A model generated the notes under the pieces. The model did not search any database and was not told the DNA's origin. It was given only the letters and a program-made list of their open reading frames with translations. This document shows positions 15,251 to 21,264 of a stretch of DNA of 36,079 nucleotides, piece after piece. Position 1 is the first letter of the stretch; each line of letters begins with the position of its first letter. This stretch comes from an uncultured Eubacteriales bacterium (GTDB taxonomy: Bacteria; Bacillota; Clostridia; Oscillospirales; Oscillospiraceae), in contig URNZ01000015.1 of the NCBI GenBank assembly GCA_900549405.1, positions 1 through 36,079 on the forward strand, given 5' to 3'. The position numbers and the translations under genes were made by a program.

Positions 15251-15304
15251 TTACTTGGCGAAGGTGCGGTAGTAATCCTTCAGGAACTCGTTCAGCTTTT
15301 TCAT
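15251..15304 (-). CDS. 17-residue microprotein C, YYxTFA family
   Basis: A 17-codon reading frame on the minus strand encodes MKKLNEFLKDYYRTFAK and stops with TAA. An AAAGGAAG ribosome site lies eight bases before its ATG. It differs from microprotein B in one residue (Asn5 for Ala5), while codons differ at several silent positions, which suggests selection on the peptide. The pattern L4, F7, L8, Y11, F15 puts hydrophobic residues on one face of a helix, with Lys, Asp and Arg on the other. It is third in a three-gene unit ending at the terminator 15132-15172. I recognise no family; function is unknown. Confidence 0.75.
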   Translation of the reverse strand: MKKLNEFLKDYYRTFAK

Positions 15305-15356
15305 ATTGGAAACTTCCTTTCTGTTGAAGAAGGTGATTTTGATGGGATCGGGTTTC

Positions 15357-15410
15357 TTATTTCGCGAAGGTGCGGTAATAATCCTTCAGGAACTCAGCCA
15401 GTTTTTTCAT
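15357..15410 (-). CDS. 17-residue microprotein B, YYxTFA family
   Basis: The 17-codon frame encodes MKKLAEFLKDYYRTFAK with a TAA stop. Its ribosome site AAAGGGAG lies seven bases before the ATG. It shares 16 of 17 residues with C and the core LxExLxxYYxTFA with A. It lies 45 bases after the stop of A and 52 bases before the ATG of C, all on the minus strand with no terminator between. The peptide is short, cationic overall and able to form an amphipathic helix. No export signal is visible, so it may act inside the cell or at the membrane surface. The function is unknown. Confidence 0.75.
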   Translation of the reverse strand: MKKLAEFLKDYYRTFAK

Positions 15411-15455
15411 ATCAAAACTCCCTTTCTGTTTGAAGTGAATGGCGGAAATGAAACA

Positions 15456-15530
15456 TCAGAAATTCTCAGCGAAAGTCTGATAATACATCCGCAGCATCTC
15501 AGTGAGTCCGTTCCAAATGTTCCGTTTCAT
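15456..15530 (-). CDS. 24-residue microprotein A, YYxTFA family
   Basis: The first gene of the unit has 24 codons. It begins MKRNIWNGL and continues TEMLRMYYQTFAENF, ending at TGA. A perfect AGGAGG lies nine bases before the ATG, the best ribosome site of the three. Its C-terminal half aligns with B and C at Leu, Glu, Leu, the Tyr-Tyr pair and Thr-Phe-Ala, with a longer N-terminus carrying a Trp. It is transcribed divergently from the LysR gene at 15697. The conservation between A and the B/C pair at protein level, with quite different DNA, is the main sign that these frames are truly translated. Confidence 0.75.
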   Translation of the reverse strand: MKRNIWNGLTEMLRMYYQTFAENF

Positions 15531-15605
15531 GAATCAAGACCTCCTATTTCCTTTGTTTCATGTGGTTTTTGTTTTGAAATTTTTGTATTCCCTTTTGATG
15601 GTCTT

Positions 15606-15614
15606 ATCATAGCA
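15606..15614 (-). promoter_or_regulatory. Extended -10 promoter of the microprotein operon
   Basis: TGCTATGAT on the minus strand (15614-15606) is an extended -10; the -35 is weak, as expected for an activator-dependent promoter. Transcription would start near 15600, about 70 bases before microprotein A. Confidence 0.5.
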
Positions 15615-15627
15615 CCAGTTCAACGAA

Positions 15628-15654
15628 AAAGGAAATACATATTGCATTGCCTTT
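15628..15654. promoter_or_regulatory. 27-bp dyad, probable operator in the divergent region
   Basis: AAAGGAAATACA (15628-15639) and TGCATTGCCTTT (15643-15654) are inverted copies with 10 of 12 positions matching and a 3-base centre. It covers the -35 of the LysR promoter (15647-15652) and lies upstream of the microprotein -10, the usual place for a LysR-type regulator to repress itself and act on a divergent operon. Confidence 0.65.
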
Positions 15655-15675
15655 ATCATATCTTTTCGATATAAT
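15647..15675 (+). promoter_or_regulatory. Sigma-A promoter of the LysR gene
   Basis: TTGCCT (15647-15652), a 17-base spacer and a perfect TATAAT (15670-15675), 22 bases before the ATG at 15697. Confidence 0.85.
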
Positions 15676-15696
15676 AAGCCCAAGGAGATGAGGCAT

Positions 15697-16650
15697 ATGG
15701 AACTGCGGCAGCTGCGTTACTTTTTGACCGTGGCACAGGAACTGAATATCACCCGGGCGGCGGAGCGGCTGAACATGAGCCAGCCCCCCCTGAGCAACCA
15801 GATCCGGGGCCTGGAGGAGGAACTGGGGGTGACGCTGTTCGTCCGGGGCAAGCGGCGGCTGACCCTGACGGACGAGGGCAGCTTTCTGCTCCAGCGGGCG
15901 GCCCAGCTGCTGGACCTGGAGGACAAGACCCGCCAGGAGCTGACCACCATGAAGGACGGCATCTCGGGCAAGCTGTGCCTGGGGATGGTGGAGGGCCGTG
16001 CCCCCTATCTGTGCGCCCGGTGGATCGCCGGGTTCCGGGACGAGTTCCCCCGGGTGCGCTACAGCCTGTGGAACGGCAGCAGCGACGACGTGCTGGACCG
16101 CCTGCGCCGGGGCCTAGCCGACCTGGCGGTGATCGCCGCCCCCTATGACTCTGAGCATCTGGAGGGTATCCCCGTGGGGCAGGAGCCCTGGGTGACTATG
16201 ATCCCCAAGGACCACCCCCTGGCCAAGCAGCCGGGGAACGAGCTGCCGTTAAAGAGCCTGGTGGGCTGCCCCCTCATCGTGCCCAGCCGAAAGTCAAGGG
16301 TGGAGGCCATCCACGAGTGGTTCGGGGAGATCGGGGCAGAGCCGGACATCCTGTGCGAGATGTCCAACTATATGGACGCGGTGGCCCTGGTGGAGCAGGG
16401 AGTGGGGCTGAGCATCTTCCCCCAGACCACCTATACCCCCAACGACCTGCTGGTGTCTAAGGTCATTACCCAGCCCGCCCGCAAGGCGGAATATGTGCTG
16501 GTGTGGGAGCGGGAGCACCGACTGTCCCCGCTGATGGAGGCCTTTGTGGACTATGTGCGGGACTTTTTGCAGGAGGATATGATCCACTCCCAGCGCTTCC
16601 GGGCCCGGGAGGAGGAGTATGCCCTGCCCGGAAATACCGTGAGCCTGTGA
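15697..16650 (+). CDS. LysR-family transcriptional regulator
   Basis: The 317-residue protein begins MELRQLRYFLTVAQELNITRAAERLNMSQPPLSNQIRGLEEELG, the standard LysR winged helix-turn-helix (residues 1-60). A periplasmic-binding-like effector domain follows (about 90-295). The ATG at 15697 is preferred over the one at 15688 because AAGGAG lies nine bases before it and touches the earlier one. It is divergent from the microprotein operon and shares the 27-bp dyad with it, so it is the natural candidate regulator. A Crp/Fnr gene follows after 20 bases in the same direction. The effector molecule cannot be predicted from sequence. Confidence 0.93.
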   Translation: MELRQLRYFLTVAQELNITRAAERLNMSQPPLSNQIRGLEEELGVTLFVRGKRRLTLTDEGSFLLQRAAQLLDLEDKTRQELTTMKDGISGKLCLGMVEGRAPYLCARWIAGFRDEFPRVRYSLWNGSSDDVLDRLRRGLADLAVIAAPYDSEHLEGIPVGQEPWVTMIPKDHPLAKQPGNELPLKSLVGCPLIVPSRKSRVEAIHEWFGEIGAEPDILCEMSNYMDAVALVEQGVGLSIFPQTTYTPNDLLVSKVITQPARKAEYVLVWEREHRLSPLMEAFVDYVRDFLQEDMIHSQRFRAREEEYALPGNTVSL

Positions 16651-16670
16651 CAGAGAGAGGAGCGCGCGAC

Positions 16671-17324
16671 ATGGAGGAAAACGAGATCGTCCGCCGCTGC
16701 GGCGTGACACAGGAGGAGTGGGCCCGGATGCTGGCGCTGTCAAACGCCAGACGGCGGCGCTATCACAAGGGGGAAGCGGTGCTCCGCTGCGGGGACCGGG
16801 GGAAAGAGCTGGGCCTGGTGGAACAGGGCAGCGTGAACATCGAGACGGTGGACCTGTCCGGCAGCCGCAGTATTTTGGGGCACATCCCCCGGGGCCAGGT
16901 CTTTGCCGAGATCTATGCCTTCTGCCGGGAGGTGCTGATGGTGGACGTGACGGCGGCGGAGGAGAGCCAGGTCTTATTCCTGGACGTCCACGCCCTGCTG
17001 CTGCCCCAGTACGCCGGGGAGGGCTGGCAGCGGAAGCTGCTGACGGGGCTGCTGGCCATGTCCACCCAAAAGAACCTGGCCCTGTCCCGGCGGATGTTCT
17101 GCGTCACCCCCAAGACGGTGCGGGGGCGGCTGACCACCTATCTCGCCGGTCAGGCCGCTTTAGAAGGCCGCCGGGAGTTCTCTATCCCCTTTGACCGCCA
17201 GCAGCTGGCCGACTATCTGAACCTGGACCGCAGCGCCCTGTCCCGGGAGCTGAGCCGGATGCAGGAGGAGGGCCTGCTGGAGTACCACAAAAACCGGTTC
17301 AAGCTCACCGGAAGGACGGAATAA
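16671..17324 (+). CDS. Crp/Fnr-family transcriptional regulator
   Basis: This 217-residue protein has a cyclic-nucleotide-binding-like beta-barrel (about 20-125) and a C-terminal Crp helix-turn-helix, with RQQLADYLNLDRSALSRELS as the recognition region (about 175-195). The N-terminus lacks the four-cysteine cluster of Fnr, having only a few scattered Cys, so direct oxygen sensing by a 4Fe-4S cluster is not supported. The ATG at 16671 follows AGAGAGGAG; the open frame extends to 16503 but overlaps the LysR coding region. It is 20 bases after lysR and probably cotranscribed, ending at the terminator 17332-17376. Confidence 0.88.
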   Translation: MEENEIVRRCGVTQEEWARMLALSNARRRRYHKGEAVLRCGDRGKELGLVEQGSVNIETVDLSGSRSILGHIPRGQVFAEIYAFCREVLMVDVTAAEESQVLFLDVHALLLPQYAGEGWQRKLLTGLLAMSTQKNLALSRRMFCVTPKTVRGRLTTYLAGQAALEGRREFSIPFDRQQLADYLNLDRSALSRELSRMQEEGLLEYHKNRFKLTGRTE

Positions 17325-17331
17325 ACAGGAT

Positions 17332-17376
17332 AAAAATCAGCGTGGCTGTCAGAAACGCAGCCACGCTGATTTTTTG
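17332..17376. terminator. Bidirectional terminator between Crp/Fnr and MATE genes
   Basis: A 17-bp stem (17332-17348 with 17358-17374, containing ATCAGCGTGGCTG) ends in a T-run on the plus strand and its mirror on the minus strand, serving both convergent transcripts. Confidence 0.94.
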
Positions 17377-17383
17377 TGCTTTT

Positions 17384-18730
17384 TTAGTTGTCCGCGTCCT
17401 CACGCCGACGCTCCAACGCGAACACGGTCAACTGGAACAGGACGATGACCGTCCAGCCAAGGCCGGTGGCCAGGGCCACGGCGTCCAGCCCCAGGCGGCC
17501 CACCAGTAGATAGGCTCCCACCACCCGGACGACGATCTGGATGGTGGTGCCCCAAAAGGTGATGTTCATCCGCCCGGTGCCCCGGTACCAGCCCACAAAG
17601 GTGTGCCCGGTGAAGGACAGCCAGTAGAACCAGCCCATCAGCCGCAGATAGGAGCTGCACAGCGCCAGGGCTCCGCTGCCCGACTCCAGAAAGACGGCGG
17701 AGAAGGCGGGGGCGAACAGGTGGAGCAGGGCGGAGAAAATAAGGCCGGTGGAGACGACCAGGGCGCCGCCCCGGACAAAGCCGCTCAGCGCCCGGCGGTG
17801 CTTCCCGGCCCCCTGGTTCTGAGCCACGAAGATGGCGATGGACTCGCAGCCGCTGATGCCGAAGGCCTGGGTGAAGTTCTCCACCCGGGTGGCGGCGGTG
17901 AAGGCGGAGATGGGGGCGGTGGAGGCGAGGCTGATGCCGTTCACCGCGCTTTGGATCATCAGCTTGCCCAGATACAGGCTGGACTGCTGGAGGGCGGCCA
18001 CGGCGGCATAGCTGCTGGTGCGGTGGATGAGGACGGGGTCCATGCGCATGTCGGCCCGGTGGACGGCCAGAAAGGGCCGCATTTTGCGGATATAGACGAA
18101 GCACAGCCCGGAGGACAGCAGCTGGGCCGAGGCGGTGGCCAGGGCTGTGCCCAAAATCCCCAGTTTTAACACAGCCACCAGCAGCCAGGCCGCCGCCAGA
18201 TTATACCCAAGGGAGAGCAGCAGAAAGTACAGGGCGGACTTGGTGTCCCCCACCGCCCGTAGGGTGGCGGCCAGGTAGTTATAGGTGAAGGTGAACAGCA
18301 TCCCAATTAAGATCACCCGGAGATAGAGGACCACGTCGGCCATCAGCTCCTCTGGCGTCTGGATAAGGGCCAGGAGCTGGGGGAGAAACAGCTGGACCAA
18401 AATGACGGCAGCCAGCGTACAGCCGCCGATGAGCACGGCGGAGACATACAGCTGCTGCCGCAGCCGGGGCAGGTTCTGCTCCCCATAAAACTGGGCGATG
18501 AGGACGGATGCCCCCATGCAGGCCCCAGTGATGACATAGATGAACAGGTTCATCACGCTCTCCGCCACCCCCAGGGCGGCAAAGGCGCTGTCGCCGATGT
18601 AGCGGGTGACCACCAGGGAGTTGATGATGTTGTAAAGCTGCTGGAGCACGTTGGCGCACAGCAGGGGCAGACACAGCTGAAGCAGCTGGGGCAGGATGGG
18701 ACCGGAGGTGAGATGAAGCTCTTTGGACAC
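17384..18730 (-). CDS. MATE-family multidrug/metabolite exporter
   Basis: The protein of 448 residues starts at GTG 18730 (SKELHLTSGPILPQLLQLCLPLLCANVLQQLYNIINSLVVTR) and has about 12 membrane helices. It has the usual MATE features, including the AxxxLY/QxxYNxx start of helix 1 and the repeat near the middle (SSYAAVAALQQSSLYLGKLMI). MATE proteins export drugs or metabolites using Na+ or H+. The GTG is chosen because AAAGGGGGG lies eight bases upstream; the frame is open much further, to 19393, but that part overlaps the spoIIAA gene. It is divergent from the spoIIA operon. The substrate is unknown. Confidence 0.9.
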   Translation of the reverse strand: MSKELHLTSGPILPQLLQLCLPLLCANVLQQLYNIINSLVVTRYIGDSAFAALGVAESVMNLFIYVITGACMGASVLIAQFYGEQNLPRLRQQLYVSAVLIGGCTLAAVILVQLFLPQLLALIQTPEELMADVVLYLRVILIGMLFTFTYNYLAATLRAVGDTKSALYFLLLSLGYNLAAAWLLVAVLKLGILGTALATASAQLLSSGLCFVYIRKMRPFLAVHRADMRMDPVLIHRTSSYAAVAALQQSSLYLGKLMIQSAVNGISLASTAPISAFTAATRVENFTQAFGISGCESIAIFVAQNQGAGKHRRALSGFVRGGALVVSTGLIFSALLHLFAPAFSAVFLESGSGALALCSSYLRLMGWFYWLSFTGHTFVGWYRGTGRMNITFWGTTIQIVVRVVGAYLLVGRLGLDAVALATGLGWTVIVLFQLTVFALERRREDADN

Positions 18731-18754
18731 GGAGCGCGCCCCCCTTTCCCTTTT

Positions 18755-18783
18755 ATCATAGGGCAGAATGAAAATTTTGTAAA
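18755..18783 (-). promoter_or_regulatory. Sigma-A promoter of the MATE gene
   Basis: TTTACA (18783-18778), a 17-base spacer and TATGAT (18760-18755), 25 bases before the GTG. Confidence 0.8.
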
Positions 18784-18819
18784 GCGGAAGAGAACAACAG
18801 ACAAAAAATGGCAGGTTCA

Positions 18820-18841
18820 GACAGGGGACCTGTCCTATAAT
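18820..18841 (+). promoter_or_regulatory. spoIIA promoter region with a palindromic operator
   Basis: TATAAT at 18836-18841 is preceded directly by the perfect palindrome GACAGG-GGA-CCTGTC (18820-18834). No good sigma-A -35 is visible. A protein on the palindrome would block or touch RNA polymerase. The start codon is 52 bases downstream. Confidence 0.5.
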
Positions 18842-18892
18842 GGGCGGGAAAACAGGCGGCAAAGGCCGCATTGTGAAAAGGAGGAGAGCGCT

Positions 18893-19198
18893 GTGCCGGT
18901 GGTGTGTACAGAGGAGGGCCGCGTGCTGCGGGCGGAGCTGTCCGGAGAGCTGGACCACCATGGGGCCCGGGCGGTGATGGAGGAGCTGGACCGGCAGATC
19001 GACCTGGCCCTGCCCCGGGAGCTGGTGCTGGACCTGTCGGGGCTGACCTTTACCGATAGCTCGGGCATCGCGGTGCTGCTGCGGGCCTGGAAGGGCATGA
19101 TCCACATCCGGGGGGCCATCAAGATCGTGAACACCCCGGACCAGGCGGCCCGGGTGTTCCATGCTGCGGGCCTGCAGCGGATGCTCCGGTTCGAGTGA
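18893..19198 (+). CDS. spoIIAA: Anti-anti-sigma factor SpoIIAA (STAS domain)
   Basis: The 101-residue protein is a single STAS domain: VLDLSGLTFTDSSGIAVLLRAWK holds the conserved Ser (in DSSG) that the partner kinase phosphorylates. Unphosphorylated SpoIIAA takes SpoIIAB away from sigma F in the forespore. GTG at 18893 is the start, eight bases after AAGGAGG; the open frame before it has no ribosome site. The operon order AA-AB-sigF is the classic one. A palindrome and TATAAT precede it. Confidence 0.92.
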   Translation: MPVVCTEEGRVLRAELSGELDHHGARAVMEELDRQIDLALPRELVLDLSGLTFTDSSGIAVLLRAWKGMIHIRGAIKIVNTPDQAARVFHAAGLQRMLRFE

Positions 19199-19225
19199 CC
19201 GGGGCGGCAGAGAGGAGGTACATAC

Positions 19226-19663
19226 ATGAAAGAGGAGAACCACGCGTTTCTGGAGTTTCCCAGCCGCTCGGCCAACGAGGGCTTTGCCCGGGCGGCGGCG
19301 GCCTGCTTTGCCGCCCAGCTGGACCCCACCCTGGAGGAGGTGAACGACGTGAAGACCGCCGTGAGCGAGGCGGTGACCAACGCCATCGTCCACGCCTACC
19401 CAGACACCCTGGGCAAGATCGTCCTGAAACTGCGCGTCCGCCAGGACAACGTGCTGGAGATCGTGGTGCGGGATTGGGGCGTGGGCATCGCGGACATTGA
19501 GCAGGCCAGAACGCCCCTGTTCACCACCGGCAGCCAGGAACGCTCCGGCATGGGCTTTACCATCATGGAGAGCTTTATGGACACGGTGAAGGTGCGCTCC
19601 ACTCCGGGCAAGGGGACCACAGTGACCATGCGGCGGAGGATCGCCCGCCGGGCGGGGCGATGA
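19226..19663 (+). CDS. spoIIAB: Anti-sigma F factor SpoIIAB (serine kinase)
   Basis: The 145-residue protein has the GHKL ATP-binding fold: VSEAVTNAIVHAYP (N box), VRDWGVGIADIEQA (G1 box), GSQERSGMGFTIMESFMD (G2 region) and TPGKGTTVTM. It binds sigma F and phosphorylates SpoIIAA. The ribosome site is GAGGAGGT. Its TGA overlaps the ATG of sigF by four bases (19660-19663), so the two are coupled and made in matched amounts, as expected for an anti-sigma factor and its target. Confidence 0.94.
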   Translation: MKEENHAFLEFPSRSANEGFARAAAACFAAQLDPTLEEVNDVKTAVSEAVTNAIVHAYPDTLGKIVLKLRVRQDNVLEIVVRDWGVGIADIEQARTPLFTTGSQERSGMGFTIMESFMDTVKVRSTPGKGTTVTMRRRIARRAGR

Positions 19664-20376
19664 ACGCCCCGGCCTTGTCTGCGGGGGAGCTGCTGGCGGC
19701 GGCCCGGGCGGGGGACAGCGCGGCTTGCGAGCAGGTGCTGCGGGAGAACAACGGCCTGATCTGGAGCGTGGTCCGGCGGTATTATGGCCGGGGAGTGGAG
19801 CCGGACGACCTGTATCAGCTGGGCTGCCTGGGCTTTTTAAAGGCGGTGCGGGGTTTTGATCCCGCTTACGGCACCCAGTTTTCCACCTATGCCGTGCCCA
19901 AGATCGCCGGGGAGATCCGCCGCTTTCTCCGGGATGACGGGCCGGTGAAGGTGAGCCGGGGGCTGAAGGAGCGCTCCGCCGCCGTCCGGGGGGCCCAGAG
20001 CCGCCTGTCCGCCCGGCTGGGCCGGGAGCCCACCCTCAGCGAGCTGTCGGCGGAGACGGGGCTGGAGCCGGAGGACATCGCCGCGGCGGAGACGGCGGCA
20101 GAGCCCGTCCTCTCCCTCCAGAGCGAGACGGGGGAGAACGGCCTGACTTTAGAGGGGATGCTCACCGCCGGAAATGAGGAGGAGAGTCTCATCGAATGCC
20201 TGGCCCTCCGCGCGGCGCTGGACACCCTGCCGGAGCGGGAGCGGGAGGTGCTGCTGCTGCGCTATTACCGGGGCATGACCCAGGTACAGACCGCCCGGAT
20301 CGTAGGCGTGTCCCAGGTGCAGGTGTCCAGGTTGGAGCGCAAAGCGCTGGGGAGGCTGCGGGAAGTGATGAGTTAG
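19660..20376 (+). CDS. sigF: Sporulation sigma factor F
   Basis: The 238-residue protein has sigma region 2 (LIWSVVRRYYGRGVEPDDLYQLGCLGFLKAVRGFDPAYGTQFSTYAVPKIAGEIRRFLRDDG), region 3 (LGREPTLSELSAETGLEPEDI) and region 4 (LPEREREVLLLRYYRGMTQVQTARIVGVSQVQVSRLERKAL). It directs forespore gene expression and shows this organism can probably sporulate. The stop TAG at 20374-20376 takes its last two bases from the terminal repeat of the MITE-like element at 20375-20505. So the element lies right at the end of the gene, and the original C-terminus or stop may have been changed. Confidence 0.94.
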   Translation: MNAPALSAGELLAAARAGDSAACEQVLRENNGLIWSVVRRYYGRGVEPDDLYQLGCLGFLKAVRGFDPAYGTQFSTYAVPKIAGEIRRFLRDDGPVKVSRGLKERSAAVRGAQSRLSARLGREPTLSELSAETGLEPEDIAAAETAAEPVLSLQSETGENGLTLEGMLTAGNEEESLIECLALRAALDTLPEREREVLLLRYYRGMTQVQTARIVGVSQVQVSRLERKALGRLREVMS

Positions 20377-20505
20377 CCCTCTCAGTCACGGCTGACGCCG
20401 TGTCGGCTCCCCCACAGGGGGAGCCAAGAATGCACTTTCGATATTATTCCCCTTGCCTCCCCCTTTGGGGGAGGTGCCCAGTGCGCACACTGGGCGGAGA
20501 GGGCT
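20375..20505. mobile_element. MITE-like palindromic element after sigF
   Basis: A 131-base element with perfect 9-bp inverted ends (AGCCCTCTC at 20375-20383 and GAGAGGGCT at 20497-20505). Inside are two more palindromes: TCACGGCTGACGCCGTG and GGCTCCCCCACAGGGGGAGCC (described in two halves, GGCTCCCCC and GGGGGAGCC), then CCTCCCCCTTTGGGGGAGG. It encodes nothing. The design is that of the non-coding elements frequent in Oscillospiraceae genomes. No target-site duplication is clear. Confidence 0.75.
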
Positions 20506-20513
20506 TCCAAAAT

Positions 20514-20545
20514 AAAAGCCGCGAAGCACACGCTTCGCGGCTTGA
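20514..20545 (-). terminator. Terminator of the kdpDE transcript
   Basis: A 12-bp stem (20516-20527 with 20532-20543, AAGCCGCGAAGC) has an ACAC loop and, on the minus strand, a TTTTATTTT run. It follows kdpE. Confidence 0.9.
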
Positions 20546-20556
20546 AAAATAACCTC

Positions 20557-21264
20557 TTAATCCTCCAGCATCCGATAGCCGATGCCCAGTTCGGTGTATA
20601 TGTACTTGGGCTCGGAGGGGTTCTCTCCCAGCTTGCGGCGGATGTTGGCCATGTTCACCCGCAGGATCTGGTTGCTGCTGTTGCCGCTGTAAGGGCCCCA
20701 CACGTGCTGCAAAATGAAGTCATAGGTGAGCACTTTCCCGGCGTGGATGGCCAGCAGCTCCAGGATCTTAAACTCGTTCTGGGTGAAGTGGATCAGCTGG
20801 CCGCCCAGGGTGACCTGGTGCTTGGAGATGTCCACGACCAGGTCCTTCACCTGATACACGTCCCGCTGGATGCCCTGGCTGACCTTGATGCGGTCGGCCC
20901 GGCGGAGAGTGGTGCGGATGCGGGCCAGCAGCTCGGACACGCCGAAGGGTTTGACCACATAGTCGTCCGCTCCCATGTCCAGGGCCTTGACTTTTTCCGA
21001 CTCCCGGTCACGGGCGGAGATGATGATGGTGGGCACCTCCTGGGGCAGGTCGCTGAACTGCTCCAGCACCTCCAGCCCGTCCATGTCGGGCAGCCCCAGG
21101 TCCAGGAGGACCAGGTCCGGGCTGTGGGAGAAGAACAGGGACAGGCCCTCCTTGCCGCTGGCGGCGGGGATGGCCTTATAGTCGTTGGCGGTGAGGGCGC
21201 GGCAGATAAAGTTGCTGATGGCGTGGTCATCCTCGATGACCAGGATGGCGCGTTTTTCAGGCAT
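20557..21264 (-). CDS. kdpE: KdpE-like OmpR-family response regulator
   Basis: The 235-residue protein has a receiver (about 1-120) with Asp55 in LVLLDLGLP and Lys in VVKPFG, and a C-terminal OmpR winged helix (FTQNEFKILELLAIHAGKVLTYDFILQHVWG, then RVNMANIRRKLG). It matches KdpE, the regulator of the KdpFABC potassium pump, closely in length and pattern. The start lies inside the end of kdpD (overlap 21257-21264). The pump genes are not in this window, so the target promoter lies elsewhere. Confidence 0.88.
   Translation of the reverse strand: MPEKRAILVIEDDHAISNFICRALTANDYKAIPAASGKEGLSLFFSHSPDLVLLDLGLPDMDGLEVLEQFSDLPQEVPTIIISARDRESEKVKALDMGADDYVVKPFGVSELLARIRTTLRRADRIKVSQGIQRDVYQVKDLVVDISKHQVTLGGQLIHFTQNEFKILELLAIHAGKVLTYDFILQHVWGPYSGNSSNQILRVNMANIRRKLGENPSEPKYIYTELGIGYRMLED

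Larger units (their letters stand above)
15251..15430 (-). repeat. Direct repeat of ribosome site plus microprotein gene
   Basis: The unit 15251-15325 and the unit 15357-15430 are direct repeats, roughly 85% alike by eye. Each spans the conserved CAGAAAGG leader, the ribosome site and the whole 17-codon frame; the stretch between them (15326-15356) is not repeated. It is a gene duplication. Confidence 0.8.

Noticed and set aside
15043..15674. Plus-strand frames across the microprotein region
   Set aside because: No ribosome sites, no promoter, and they run through the TPP riboswitch, terminator and microprotein frames without any conserved pattern.
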